Shown: in pieces, positions 47,501 to 57,868 of the stretch
Layout of the letters: each line of letters opens with the position of its first letter
How positions within the stretch are numbered: the first letter of the stretch is position 1
Position numbers and translations under genes: made by a program
Notes under the pieces: generated by a model
Databases searched by the model: none
Told to the model about the DNA's origin: nothing
Seen by the model: the letters and a program-made list of their open reading frames with translations, nothing else
Assembly (NCBI RefSeq): GCF_963678635.1
Contig: NC_087068.1
Span: forward strand, 41,627,649-41,691,648
Source: Symsagittifera roscoffensis
Taxonomy: Eukaryota > Xenacoelomorpha > Acoela > Convolutidae
Length of the DNA: 64,000 bases
Direction: 5' to 3'

Positions 47501-50500
47501 ATAGAAATTAATCAAAGGGAAATGTCTTCTCCCCTGAAAAAATGTGTTACCTGTATTTTTGATAGGAAACAGCTATGGACTTGGTAAAAATCTAGTTTTG
47601 ACAAAGCTGGGCTCCTAGTGTGAAAATTTTGTTAAGTCACCATGGATGGCGCAGATTCTAGGACGTGTGACTTTTAATCCACAGGTCGAGGGTTTGATTC
47701 GGAAACATAGCAGGATTGTTATTAGTTTTATCTTTTCTTGCCTTATATATTTTTGGTTCTTTAAGAGCTGTTTTTTGGCACTTTTTTCGCTTGTATTGTG
47801 AAGTGCAGCTTCGCCTCCGAGTGAAAAAGACCTCAAATCGAATGAGTTCCTCTAGAATATCAAATTTGTTATGTGAGTTATAAAGATCCCCAAAAAGTTC
47901 TTCAATGAATGATGGGGAAAACTAAACAATATTTTCTTCACAAAATGAATGTAAAGTATTCCGTTCTCTAAATTATTGCCGGTTAGACTGTCAAATAAAA
48001 GATAGTTCAATTAAAGTTTTGTGTTTCAGCCATGCACGGTGAGAGTGAGAATCTGGCATCAGTAGAGCGACTAGACAGTGTGACCGCGATGTCCTCCATA
48101 GACTCCAACGAAGATCCATCCGGACTTCTTAAGGACGCTCCCCTCTCTCTCTCGCCACCAGAGGGCGAAGAGCAGGAAGGGGCGCCTCAATCATCTCTTA
48201 GCAGCAACAACTCACATCTGTCTAACAACTCACTCTCAGGTTAGTTCGTTTCAAATTGTCAATAACAGTATCTAATTCCTGTTTAAGTGGCAAAGCTGAT
48301 TGCGCTCTCATTGCAATCAAAATGGTTCATTTTTTGCTATGATAACGCTTTTGTTTATTAAAAAAATTTAATGACACTGACACACATAGAATCACAGAAC
48401 ATAGAAGTTTGTCTGTTTTAACTGTTTCGTTGAAAAGTTTGATTTGTTCATAATATGATTCTTGTAAACTGAATTGCATTGAAAATGTTGATTTGTTCAT
48501 ATGATTATGGTAAATCGAATTGTCCTCTACCCTCTAAAACTGTTATTTGAAAGCTTAAACCAACTGAAAACGGTGCATGTTTTTGCATGTAGTCTCTTTA
48601 ACAATTTTTAACTGGCGTGTTATAGTTTCTGCTATGACCATTTTATCGACTTCTTATCTGAAGTACTTTTTTGGCTTTCTAGGAGCTAATCAGACGGGAT
48701 CCCCAGGATTCCTGCAACATGGGCTACTGGAAAGCTCAGATGTTGGGCAAAACGACGCTTTGCTTTGCTCTAATCAGAGAATGATGTGCCACCTTGGTTC
48801 AGACAACAACTTACGTCAAAACAATTGGAATGTCAACAGTTTGAAAGTAGAGCCGGAAACATCTCAGGAGGTCGTGTACTTGGATGGAGATGTTCAGAAG
48901 AGGAGAAATGCCGTGCATAGAAATATATCGGCAGATGATTTTGGGACTTTCGGAACCGTGCAGACTATCGATCCGGAATTCGCGATTGAGAGAGATTGTG
49001 CATCTATGCCGCATACTTCGCTATATACATCTGGAATGTCTGGGGAGATGCTTAGAGGCAATGCTTCGATTACGTACGGGGAGCCAGCTGTGTCGCTTCA
49101 AAGCCGAGAGTTTCCAAATTACCACCTGCACCCGATGAATCAAAGCGAAACTTGCGAGGAATCGGATGATGGTTCAGGTAAGATATATTGAGCTGCGATT
49201 TTACTTCAACTTTAAAGAATATCTATAGGGAGAAAGAGGTAGCGGGAACATCACGCCATTGATGAAATAATAAACCATTTTTTGCGGGGATTGCTGCTTG
49301 CTGTGATCATTTTAACTTTTGCGATTAAAACAATATTTATTGACTATATTTAAATTTCGAAATGGAAAAGCAGAAAGAGGCGGTCAATATGCTGATTGAG
49401 TTGAAGCAAATCTACGCCTTCTATTTTTGGATTTTTTATCATCTTCGCAAATTCATTTCAGACTCCGGAGAATCAGGCTCAGATGGTCAACAAGACCACC
49501 TCTTATCCTCCTCTTCTCAAATGAACCCAATGTTAATGTCCAATCCATCATCAAACCCAAATCTTCTAACTATGCAGTCGCATGTACCGTCTTATTCTGG
49601 AAGTATCAATGGTCCCATGTCTGTGCCTCCACAGTTGTCTCAGATGCAGCAGTCGGGATCCTTGTTGCACGGGCAGCTAAATGCCATGCTTGCCGCTTAT
49701 CCTTATGCTCTATCACACGGGGGACAAAATATCTCGAACGTCCAAGGACTCAGAGGAGCTGTAGTTGAGGATCCTTCGTTGGTGCCTGCAACTTCTGGGC
49801 ACCAATTGATATTCAACGGCCAAGGAGGACAGCCTTCGATGTTGTCGCCTGGAGGACAAAACATGCTGCACTTCCAAGGAACTTCATCGATTGGACCTGC
49901 GCCTCATATTGTTACTCCAGGAACGCCAAGTGGAAACGAATCGTCGCCAATCGCGCTTCTATTGAGTCAACAGAGGTCTCAATACCAGCAGCAAGGTCAA
50001 ATGTTAGGATCCCATTTGCCACCTGAATCGCCACTTCAGAGATTCATGCCAACCACAACCAACGGCGGCGGAAATTCGACAGAAGCAGCGGCCGCAGCAG
50101 CTTCGATATCGCAAAATGCGCCAATGTTGAAAGGAATTCTGGGCCAAGTTCATTCTCCTAGTGGGACGTCGACATCGTCCGGAAGACCAGGAAGTTCATT
50201 TGTTCCTCCTGGAGAAAACAAACAAGTTGATCATGATGAAATGAAGGTAAACCATTCAATTTTTCAAGTTATAGTTGACGACCAAAACATCGATTAAAGG
50301 AGTTCAATCCTTGCTTTACTATGCTGGAACTGGTTTACATTGTTAGTCTTATGTTTCAGTCTGTGTATGACAGCATAGATCCTTCAGTGGTGAAGTATCA
50401 GAGACTTCGAGACAAAACTGCCGAAGAACTGACTTTGCACAAGGTGAGAATTTTTCACATTCTTTTTTCCCAATTGCCAGGCTATGGGGTCGTCATTGCC

Positions 50501-52800
50501 ACTGAGTTTCAGCAAACTAGATTTAATATTCAGCAGTTTTTTCCCCTGCGATTTGCCCTTGCATTTGGTTTTGCCCTTGCGATCCGAACGGGTGTTGCAA
50601 CCGGTACTAGACTTTTTCCTGTAATTATATTTGCTCACATAATAATGGCCAAGGAGTGTTAGATTTCACGTGCAGGCTGCTGACATGCTCAAACTCTTGA
50701 AAATTTAAATAAAATTACCATCGTTTAGTTCAGGTAGTAATTATGTTGATCTTTTCAGGCAGTAATTTTTTAATTATTATTTTTTAATGTTGAATTTTTT
50801 TCGGATTTGTGGTTTTCGTTTGCGTCAATTTTGTTCTGATTTGAGTGATGGATTTGAATGTAAATGCCAACATCAATTCAAAGATTGATCGGGTGATGTG
50901 TTATGCTAGGAGAGGAGGGAAAAGGTGCACCAGATGTCGGAGAGGAAAAGACGCCACAACATCCAGGTAGCTCTTAACAGCTTGCAGGAGAAGCTGCCCC
51001 CGAACAGCGAGCACAGCAAACAGTGCAAAACACGTGCAGTCATACTCACCAGAGGTAAGAGCCCTTCTCCTTCGCCCAAACAGTTCCTGCTTCATTTGTA
51101 AATGTCAATGAACGAAAGGAAGACACTTATGCAGGCCGTTTTCTATTCGTTTTTAAAAGTCTAAAAAGATAGATGTTAAGGCTTAAATTTGATTTTCGTG
51201 TTTTGATTTTTTTGTTCACTCGAGATTCATTTGCAAAATGGAAGGTAGTTCAATCTGATAGAGGTTTAAGGTGATAGTATATTTCATTCTAATTTGGTAT
51301 TCCTAGAAAATGAGTCGACACCTTGAAAGAAAATAATTTTGATTGAATCTGAAGTAGGTGTTCAAGTGCCCCAATGAGTGAATAACTGGTCCCTTGCAAT
51401 ATTTCAGCCCAAAACTACATTGAAAGTATGGAGGAGGAGCGGGACACTTTGAGACGAACTATCTTCCAACTGCGCTCTGAGCTGGGCAGAGTTAACCACG
51501 ACATCAGGTGAGAGGCAGCTGGGACAGGGTGTTGGTGACATGGTCTTAGTAGTTTAAGGAAATATATTAAATAAATTCCAGATTGAACATTCGGTCTTCA
51601 AGAAGTATATAACAGTGCGATAACTAACAATGAAAAAGCGTTGTCTGGAAAGGAGTATGTTATCTTTATTTATTCTGCCCAGTTGTCAATAAACCGTGAG
51701 GCGACTAGTGGCAGCTATTCAAAAAACGACAACTCGTAGCAAAGCACTTTGGCATTGCAATGAAAACTAGAATTCTAAGTAATTTGATTTAGCTATGCGA
51801 AGCTAGGATATTGGGTACAGAATGTTTTACGGAAGTAATAATAAATCAATCCTCATTAAATTGCCTTGCGACGAGTTCTCGTTTTTGTTCATTGCGCAGA
51901 AGTGTCACTTGTGATGAATTGTCGTCATGCTCCCAAAAAATCTACTGAACTTTTAAAATAGACCAAAATTTTTGAAAAATGAACATTGTAACTGAATTTG
52001 TTTTTTTTTCAGACAAATCCATCAGCTGTTGCCAACCGACCAAGCAGGTCTTCCTGAAGACTGCACGCTACCGGAACAAACTGGATCAGTGATGAGACAG
52101 CAGTTCCAGAACTACCTCTCAGAGAATAGCCAACACGGATGGTCCTTCTTCATCTTCAGCCATCTGGCCAGACGCTTCTTCGAGTCATTCGTCAGTTGTG
52201 TGAGACTTCAGAGCTTCGATCGCTTCTCGGAGTCAGTTGCTAGCTGGGTGCAACATCACTGCACTATGGTTAACATAAGAGGAGGTATAGTAATAGCTTT
52301 GTTTCATAAACACTTAAAATGTGAAGGATATTATCTAGCAGAAGATCGTTTTTGAGCTGTAGTTTATTCATGTACAAGCTAATAACTTGAGCTACAAGTT
52401 CTTTTTTATTAAATGACGATAAGGTAGGCTGACTTTTTAAATCGTAAAGCGTTAACATTTTGGACCACAGTATAAGCTTTCCAAGTTTTGAATTTTCAAA
52501 ACGATGCTTCGATATGTTTGAATTAGGATATCTTAGTTGTGTGTTTCAGTTGTGACGGAGTCTTTGACAGAGATGTGTGGGAAGGAGATGCCATACGCCT
52601 CCACGTCATCCATACCCACCATGCCAGTCCACCAACTCTACACCAGCAGTCAAGCACCCCCAGTGGCCACCGCCCTCGCAGCCACACCCACTTCCACCCT
52701 CCCACTGAGACGACACACTATGGTAGCTCCTATCGATCAACTGGTAGCTTCCACTTCATCAATGTCTTCTGCTGTTTCATCAAGAAACGACTTCGGATGA
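33007..52800 (+). CDS. MLXIP: Mondo/MLXIP-family bHLH-zipper transcription factor (19 exons)
   Basis: My model: 33007-34173, 34358-34664, 35037-35507, 36488-36656, 37263-37409, 38003-38112, 40035-40111, 40206-40295, 40857-41046, 41546-41571, 42778-42850, 48030-48239, 48683-49177, 49462-50246, 50360-50443, 50910-51054, 51408-51507, 52013-52284, 52550-52800. All introns are GT-AG, all phases match, and the total is 5,169 nt (1,722 codons plus stop). Conserved Mondo regions, bHLH-zipper and C-terminal dimerisation domain occur in the family order. Known family role: sensors of glucose-6-phosphate that pair with Mlx, shuttle from cytosol or mitochondrial surface to the nucleus, and activate genes at carbohydrate response elements. 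Human MLXIP has about 920 residues; the excess here is the N-terminal extension plus disordered middle exons. The start at 33,007 is the least certain point; an acceptor-like gattttag at 33,009-33,016 could mean an upstream exon. Confidence 0.92.
35912..35980 (-). repeat. tRNA-Glu-like segment in intron 3 of the Mondo gene
   Basis: On the minus strand there is an A-box-like aatggtgaagtggttacgtc, an anticodon-loop-like ctctcaa (CTC) and a B-box-like gatgttcgaggccc. The stems pair only partly. The segment is much more GC-rich than the intron around it. It is either a tRNA-derived SINE head or a decayed tRNA-Glu gene. Confidence 0.5.
36488..42850 (+). CDS. Mondo gene exons 4-11: Mondo conserved regions (glucose-sensing module)
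   Basis: Exon 4 to 5 junction gives IIHSGQFMSS, the MCR1 signature (IHSGHFM in vertebrates). Exons 5-6 give SLKNLFTHI with AYHVRQLISPKWKQFRG, the MCR2/nuclear-export region, then CKVRLNNLIWRCWHLQ, MCR3, the 14-3-3-binding region. Exon 7 has KHPMCRFIVP. Exon 8 has EGKYWRRQDSAVISEYMSWR (MCR4). Exon 9 has NADFIQNSLSQFHL and DLMDIEPFQP, the MCR6/activation part. Exon 10 is a 26-bp microexon (41,546-41,571). Exon 11 (42,778-42,850) encodes DDFGKIGFDVSE. Exon 4's donor is gtcatt and exon 5's is gtcagt, both non-consensus at +3. Homology identifies the family firmly. Confidence 0.92.
38667..38690. repeat. Long C homopolymer in intron 6 of the Mondo gene
   Basis: An uninterrupted run of C bases lies between 'acctc' and 'atcgattt'. 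Its exact length is likely to be unreliable in assembly. Confidence 0.8.
38775..39480 (-). repeat. Family A repeat copy on the minus strand, in intron 6
   Basis: Read on the minus strand this has the same order as the plus-strand copies: 'tgttaactca..' region, the segment with gcatatgtag relatives, a decayed tRNA-like stretch around 38,890-38,945 (B-box relic gtccaatcc), then 'aagctgctttttgtcatgtt' and the terminal hairpin gcgaagc-gca-gcttcgc with ctctgagta. It proves dispersal in both orientations. Confidence 0.75.
39586..39853. mobile_element. hAT-type MITE with 8-bp target-site duplication
   Basis: The element is 268 bp. It starts cagtagcggatttag and ends ctagatccgcccctg, imperfect inverted repeats (12 of 15 bases match) starting with CAG. 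It is flanked by exact 8-bp direct repeats tacacaat (39,578-39,585 and 39,854-39,861). The 8-bp duplication and CAG termini fit the hAT superfamily. There is no transposase frame, so it is non-autonomous. The subterminal parts are G-rich on the left and C-rich on the right. Confidence 0.9.
43035..43375. repeat. Inverted-repeat element related to the family F arms
   Basis: The left arm (from gcgtttttctcaaattgggt, then agacaaaaagtgctgag, to acttgcttagaa) is mirrored by the right arm (ttctaagcaagttttgtcct, then gcactttttgtctaaagtc, to gagaaaaatgc). The arms share the 'cgtttttctcaaattgggtt' core with the family F element at 20,440. The centre is about 190 bp and non-coding. Confidence 0.75.
43380..43925. 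repeat. Foldback element, second family F copy
   Basis: The left arm has aatgcgcttttctctaagag, tgggttgttttggcttttt and aatcaagtattacc. The right arm is the reverse complement, ending aatcagcattgtataggtc. The centre carries 'ctcttaaacagctcaacaaa' and 'cttgatagcc', shared with 20,700-20,790. It is directly followed by a family B copy, so the F/B junction 'atcagca.tgtataggtcgtga' recurs here and at 54,036. Confidence 0.75.
43926..44725 (+). repeat. Family B left part followed by family A
   Basis: The left part of B ('ggagaagtcttaaaattagttcacgct' region to 'gaaagtggaattcaat') gives way to family A ('ttttccgacctaaggcgcaa', 'gacaagtaataagttatcac'). The tRNA-like part is badly decayed (44,535-44,595). 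The end is 'cgttttctcgctagtgtttg' and a broken hairpin. The same nesting of A inside B is seen in the 53,739-64,000 array. Confidence 0.6.
44745..45220 (+). repeat. Family B copy with the best-preserved hairpin head
   Basis: It starts with aagagta-atgaaggtagtgag-tactctt, a perfect 7-bp stem, then 'ataaaggtcttgctga'. It contains two ends ('ttactcttttccaacaatc' near 44,995 and 'gttggctatgttttctga' near 45,210), as if two partial copies are fused. Confidence 0.65.
45535..45720. repeat. (TATG)n microsatellite
   Basis: Imperfect repeats of tatg/tgta, interrupted by variants. The open frames crossing it (for example 45,334-45,660 minus, rich in Ile, Tyr, Thr and His) are artefacts of the repeat. 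Confidence 0.95.
46009..46066. repeat. 29-bp tandem duplicate
   Basis: The unit ttaccaaatttgatagtgtg with its flank is present twice, head to tail. Confidence 0.8.
47640..47828 (+). repeat. SINE-like element: tRNA-Lys-like head plus the family A 3' domain
   Basis: The tRNA-like head (47,646-47,715) has atggcgcagattctaggacg, the anticodon-loop-like cttttaa (TTT) and the B box ggtcgagggtttgattcgg. After about 40 bp comes the same 3' domain as family A (gagctgttttttggcac, gtgaagtgcagcttcgcctc), ending in gagtgaaaaag. So the 3' domain is joined to a different tRNA type here from the tRNA-Leu-like segment of the other copies. Confidence 0.7.
48030..50246 (+). CDS. Mondo gene exons 12-14: disordered middle region
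   Basis: The exons are 48,030-48,239, 48,683-49,177 and 49,462-50,246, joined in phase 1. The encoded part is Ser/Gln/Pro/Gly-rich, as expected for the transactivation and proline-rich region between conserved regions and bHLH of Mondo proteins. Exon 12 is acidic and Ser-rich. Exon 14 is Met/Gln/Ser-rich with an Ala run (EAAAAAAS, near 50,085-50,110). No catalytic or folded domain is apparent. Confidence 0.85.
50360..52284 (+). CDS. Mondo gene exons 15-18: bHLH-zipper and C-terminal dimerisation domain
   Basis: Exon 15 (50,360-50,443) links to the bHLH. Exon 16 (50,910-51,054) has the basic region VHQMSERKRRHNIQ, with the His-Glu-Arg residues that read an E-box half-site (CAC), then helix 1 and the loop. 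Exon 17 (51,408-51,507) has helix 2 and the zipper (QNYIESMEEERDTLRRTIFQ). Exon 18 (52,013-52,284) has QNYLSENSQHGWSFFIFSHL and RRFFESFVSCVRLQSF, ending WVQHHC. These match the dimerisation/cytoplasmic-localisation domain unique to the Mondo/Mlx family. Confidence 0.94.
52550..52800 (+). CDS. Mondo gene exon 19: C-terminal tail and stop
   Basis: The acceptor is gtgtgtttcag. The junction completes a Val codon and the frame runs to a TGA at 52,798-52,800. The tail (STSSIPTMPVHQLYTSSQAP...) is Ser/Thr/Pro-rich without a domain. A second frame across the same exon is also open for about 100 codons, but it does not continue the exon 18 phase. Confidence 0.85.
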
Positions 52801-53738
52801 TGGTCGTCCAAAAGAACCCATTCGAAATCAGTTGTTTGTTTTGAAGGATGAGGGATGTTGAAAAGAAAACTGATGATACTAGTCCATAATGATGGCCTAT
52901 TCGAAACTGATAACTTGTTTTTGTTTTCGCATAACTGCCAAAAATGTTTACTGGTCGATTAGATTGGAAAGTTCACTATCATGCTGTTCGCGTTGACTTG
53001 GTTGTAGGTTGTAGTAACGTTAGTTTGTTAGTTAGTCAAGCTCATATCTATCTTCTATTACCCACGATATCTTCTTTTCTCTTCTCGTTGTAGTTTACTG
53101 ATGTTTCTTCTCTCGACCACTTAGAAGGTGTTGTCTTCTTCGTTCTCAAGTGTCTTTTACAGTTTATTCTATATTGCAAAGTTTATTTTACTGTTCTCGG
53201 AAATGATTTGATATTTCTTCTAGCTTTATCTTTGTTGCCCTAATCTGCATATCTGAGATTAATAATGATGTAATTGCAATTCAGTTCAGCTGAACTTTTG
53301 GTTAATATAATTTTCAATTCAATTGTTTCAAGAGCAGTCTATAAACGCCAAGGGCTATGGCGCAGAGAACGAATTAATCCTAACGAGGAAATTAAATTTC
53401 CATCGATGTTGGCCGCATGGTACTTTAAAGTCAATGAACGAAGTGAAGAAGCTTATTTAGTTTTTTGCGTTTTGAAACTCAACTCATGTTCGTAGAGGCT
53501 TGTAGAAGCAAACAGCGCTCTACAATAAGAAAAAAGCAAAGGACTCAAAAATTTGAATGTAATAAATTCAAACATTGGTTTTTAAGATTGCACCGCAGTC
53601 AAAAGTTGCCTATTGATCGAGAGCTCTCAAATTGAGTAAATTTTATCAAAAAAGTCATTAAGTTCTAAAGATTTAAGTGAAAATTGTGTTATTGAAAAAT
53701 TGTCAAAAAGATGAACATATCTATATTTCAGACTTAAA
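52801..53738. other. 3' flank of the Mondo gene
   Basis: This probably includes the 3' UTR. An AATAAA occurs at about 53,565. A perfect 14-bp palindrome (agttcagctgaact) lies at about 53,283. No further gene is recognised; the open frame at 53,274-53,495 matches nothing I know. Confidence 0.5.
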
Positions 53739-53805
53739 TAGGTCGCTAAGATTTTTCCTTAGAAAAATACGAAAAGAAAAATTAGCGCGACCTATACAAG
53801 AGTCT
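53739..53805. repeat. Hairpin at the start of the tandem array
   Basis: ataggtcgctaagatttttc and gaaaaattagcgcgacctat form imperfect inverted repeats around a loop of about 20 bp. The right half (aaaaattagcgcga...) opens each array unit at about 53,777, 56,677 and 61,380, so this may be the original boundary of the unit. Confidence 0.7.
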
Positions 53806-56458
53806 GAACTACCTTCAGCGACGCGTAAAATTTGTCTTCAAGAAATTCTATGAGGCCTAAACATCAACTTAAAGCTCTTAAGAAATTTCCACAAAAACTA
53901 GCACCATAGTTTCGGTAAAAATCGAAGCAACTTTTGTTTTCTTCATTTTTTGTCTAACTTCAACCCAGTTACAGAAAAATGCGCTTGAATTTTCCGAAGT
54001 TGTTTGTCCCGTCCGATTAATTTAAACCATTACTGTATAGGTCGTGATGATCTTTATTTTTTGAAACTTAAAAAAAGCAAAAAGTTTGTTCAGGCGCAAA
54101 GTTACATTTTTGCAGTTTGACTTTTGATTTCTTCTTAAGTTCAGTTTGTTTCCTTTGTTAAAAGGAAGACAAACTTCACAGCCGAACAGAAAAGTGTAAA
54201 AGTCAAAAGTTTGATCGTTTCTTTAATTTTCAGATTTCCCAGCTAATTAAAATTTTCACTTTTTGATCAGTTTTCTCTAATTGGGTAAATTTTATTATAG
54301 TTGCGAAGCGGGTGTATTAGAAGGAACCTTCTTTTTTTTCCAAATATTGGTGCGGCTCTTTATTATGCGGCATCCCAATAATGGTAGGGCACTTTACAGC
54401 TTTTTGATAGCATGGGCGTTGACATTCGCATAGTAACAAGTTAACACAGTTGATGCATTTTTAATTCATCAAATGAACCAAAAAATGTGATTTGAATCCA
54501 AAAACAAAAAAATAATGAAGACTCCAGTTTAAGAATTTTTTCTAACTCAAGATATCTCGCAATTTTTTGAAATTCATAATTTGTACATAATGTTGTTTTA
54601 TGCTTTGCGATTTGTTACTAGCAAAGTTAGTGTGGATGCCTTCAGTTTTTGTTATATTGATAGAGCTGCTATTTGGTCGTGTTCTCGCAAGCTTTTGTGA
54701 AACGCAGCTGCGCCTCTGTGTTAAAAAATGTCAAAATAAGTTGTTCTGGAAACTCGAGGACCTTCAAGGGCATCTATTTTTTTCTTCGAACTTTGAAAAC
54801 TGCGAAAATATAAAGGTCACGAAAAACGTGAACGGCTCTATTTTCAAAATTTGATTTCTTTAATCAGATTTCCCAGCAAAAAAGTACAAACTAATCCACT
54901 ATTTTCAAATTGAGTTATTATTTTTTAAAGTGTCAATCATAAATTCTTTCAGAAGGTAAAAGAGCGGTAATTCCTTCTTTCTTTCCCGAAATTCGAAAGT
55001 TGAGATTTTTCCAACAAATTAACTGGCATTTTCTTTTGTTTATTTGCGTTCATTGACTCTTTACTAACTGTCTGTTGGCTATATTTTTCTTTGAATTTCA
55101 AAAAGTGCAATTTTTTCAAAAATAAATTGTTTTTACATCCATGCTTGTTTTGACATTTTTCCAATGTATGTTTAAGTTTTCCAGCAAACTTTTGAAGTTT
55201 AAAACCTCTAAATCAACTAATTTTTTCCTGATTCAAGTATCTGTGAAAAATGCAAAAAGCTCAACAAAAAAGATCAGATTTTTTTTTGGTTTGGCGAGTA
55301 TATGAACTTTGTTGAAACTGCTTTGTGCCAGGTCAAAATTCCAGGCTAGCAGAAAACGCCTAGTAAATTAAAAATGGTGGCCTAGTGTTGGCTGAAGCGT
55401 TGGCTGTGATTTAAGTGTCGTGCAATCGATTACGCACCTAGGATGATATGTGACGGCGAACTCCCACTTTGTTTTTATATTCAGTTCGACCTGTAGTCAA
55501 GTAATTTTGTCTCAAGAACAGCACAAACAATTATGCAAAAATGGTGTAATCTGGCTTAAAAAAACTTCACTTCATTGAATGATTCAGTGATAAGTGGACA
55601 AAAAAGATTAATAATTATTCTCAAACAGAATTAGCAATCTTTGATACTTCCTCTTTAAGTCGTAGCAACGAAAATTTAAATGCGCTGGATAATTTGCTTC
55701 TTTATGAAAAATTAAGAACGCAGTGAAGATAACCTTAAGTTAATAATATCTGGAGTCAATGGGCGTTTTATGTAATGATTGTCATCTAACATTGAAACTG
55801 TGTTTTGTAGTGTGTCATGTAACAGTGAAATAGTTATTATATAGCTATTTTATATTAACCTCAATTCTGATCAGGGTGGTCGACATAATGGTCAGGGTGG
55901 TCAAGTTTTTATGTCTGGATGAGTTGCTTTAGCCAATTAAGATTAATTAATTGCGTTGATATTGCCACATGAGGCTCTGTCTTCTTGTAATTCAAAAAAT
56001 TATTTAAGTTTTCCTAGTTTTTTGAGTTGGGGGGGGGGGGGGTGGAGGGATGTGGGTTTTGGTTTGTTTTTTTTTAAAGTTTTTAAAGTATATCATACTC
56101 TAGTTGGTTGAAATAACGAAATGAACAGGGTCAAACCATTATCAGAATCGTGAAAACGTGCGTAGAAACAACAGCAGAAAAAATTGCTTAATTCGAATTG
56201 TTTAATTCTAAAACACTCCAGTGAAAATCAATTTTTTACTCCTAAATATAAATAGTCTCAAAATTTAAAAAACTCAGTTCAAAATTTCTCATAACCGATT
56301 TCGCAATTTCAATCAACGTTCTTTTAAAAAAGGGTTTGAGTTTTTGATGGAACTTAGATTTAAGTGAAATACAAATGAAATTTTTCTCAGCTTCTGTGGT
56401 TTTACCGAAAAACCCAACTTCTGCTTTTCCAAGGTGCGATAAAGAATAATCTTAATGA

Positions 56459-56672
56459 CAGTAGCGGACTTAGGGAGATGCGTATGGCGGACACCCTCAA
56501 TTGGTAGCAGGACAATTAATTCTTTTCCAATCTACCCTATGCCAATTTACCCTATACCATTTAACCTACGCCAATTCACCTTATGCCAAATTACCCCACA
56601 AACAATTTTTATCATTTATCTCCCTCACCTCGCACCCCAATACCACCTTGGCCTACCCTCACCGCGCACACC
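56459..56672. repeat. Insert with CAG terminus and 15-bp minisatellite
   Basis: It begins cagtagcggacttagggag, like the left end of the hAT-type MITE at 39,586. It contains about five 15-bp repeats (taccctatgccaatt and variants, 56,532-56,600). The same block recurs at 61,162-61,377. I found no matching right inverted repeat, so I do not call it a complete transposon. Confidence 0.6.
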
Positions 56673-57204
56673 AGTAAAAATTAGCGCGAACTTTACAAGA
56701 GTCTGAACTACCTTCAGCGACGCGTAAAATTTGTCTTTGAGAAATTTTATGAGGCCTAAAGATCAACTTAAAGCTCTTGAGAATTTTCCACAAAACTAGC
56801 ACCATACTTTTGGTAAAATTCGAAGCAACTTTTGTTTTCTTCATGTTTTGTCTAACTTCAACCCAGTTGCAGAAAAATGCGCTCGAATTTTTTCGAAGTT
56901 GTTTGTCCTGTCCCATTAATTTAAACCAGCACTGTATAGGTCGTGATGATCTTTATTTTTCGAAACTTTTTGCTTTTTTCTAGTGAAAGTCCTAAAGTTT
57001 GTTCAGACGCAAAGTTAAGTTTTTGCAGTTTGACTTTTGATTTCTTCTTAAGTTCAGTTTGTTTCCTTTGTTAAAAGGAAAACAAACTTCTCAACCGAAC
57101 AGAAATATGTAAAAGTCAAAACTTTGGTCGTTTCTCTAATTTTTGGATTTCCCAGCTTGTTAGAACTTTCCTTTTTTGATCATTTTTCTCTAATTAGGTA
57201 AACT

Positions 57205-57868
57205 TTATTGAACTTGCGAAGCGAGTGTATTGGAAAGAACCTTCTTTTTCCCAATAATGGCATCCCAAAAATGGTTGGGCACTTTTACAGTTTTTTGATA
57301 GCATGAGCTTTGACATTCGCATAGTAACAAGTTAACACAGTTGATGCATTTGTAATTCATCAAATAAACCAAAAAAAGTGATTTTATTCAAAAAACATAA
57401 AAAAGAGGAAGACTCGATTTTGAGAATTTTTTAACTCAAAATATCTCGCATTTTTTTGAAATTCATAATTTATACATAATGTGATTTTATGCTTTGCGAT
57501 TTATTACTAGCAAAGTTAGTGTAGATGCCTTCAGTTTTTGTTATTCCAAATTGTTACATGCATAATTTTTTCTGTTTGTATTTGGTGCCACTTTTGCTGA
57601 ATAGCCTTAGCAAGTTATCAGCAAATGTAGCTGCTTTATTCGTGACCACTGTTTTTTGGTTGTTAAATTTGCGTGGCTGAGTGAGAATAGTGCGTTAGCC
57701 TCAAAATCTTTTGATTGCATAAGGTCGCGGATTCGAATCCTACACGTAGCCGACTATTTGCTAGTTTGAGGTTTTTTGCTACATTTTATTATTTCATTTG
57801 ATAGAGCTGCTTTTTGGTCGTGTTCTCGCAAGCGTTTGTGAAACGCAGCTGCGCCTCTGTGTTAAAAA
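57205..57868 (+). repeat. Family A, most complete copy, nested in family B
   Basis: It starts aacttgcgaagcgagtgtat and ends in gtgaaacgcagctgcgcctc with ctgtgttaaaaaaa. The tRNA-Leu-like part (57,671-57,750) is the best preserved: A-box gtggctgagtgagaatagtg, tcaaaa anticodon loop, a long variable arm as in type II tRNAs, and B box cgcggattcgaatcc, with cgtg/cacg acceptor pairing. From this point to the A tail is about 198 bp, a typical SINE length. Flanking sequences join to form an uninterrupted B copy, so A was inserted. Confidence 0.75.

Larger units (their letters stand above)
42851..48029. other. Large repeat-filled intron 11 of the Mondo gene
   Basis: This 5.2-kb intron separates the conserved-region exons from the disordered-region exons. 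It contains two inverted-repeat elements, family A/B copies, a microsatellite, a short tandem duplicate and a tRNA-Lys-headed SINE (listed separately). Between 45,850 and 47,600 I see AT-rich DNA with open frames (46,394-46,813; 47,303-47,587) but no recognisable protein. Confidence 0.7.

Noticed and set aside
56455-56706. Duplicate 83-codon frame (also at 61,158) as a conserved small gene
   Set aside because: It is copied with the array unit, and its middle is a 15-bp minisatellite; duplication explains the conservation.
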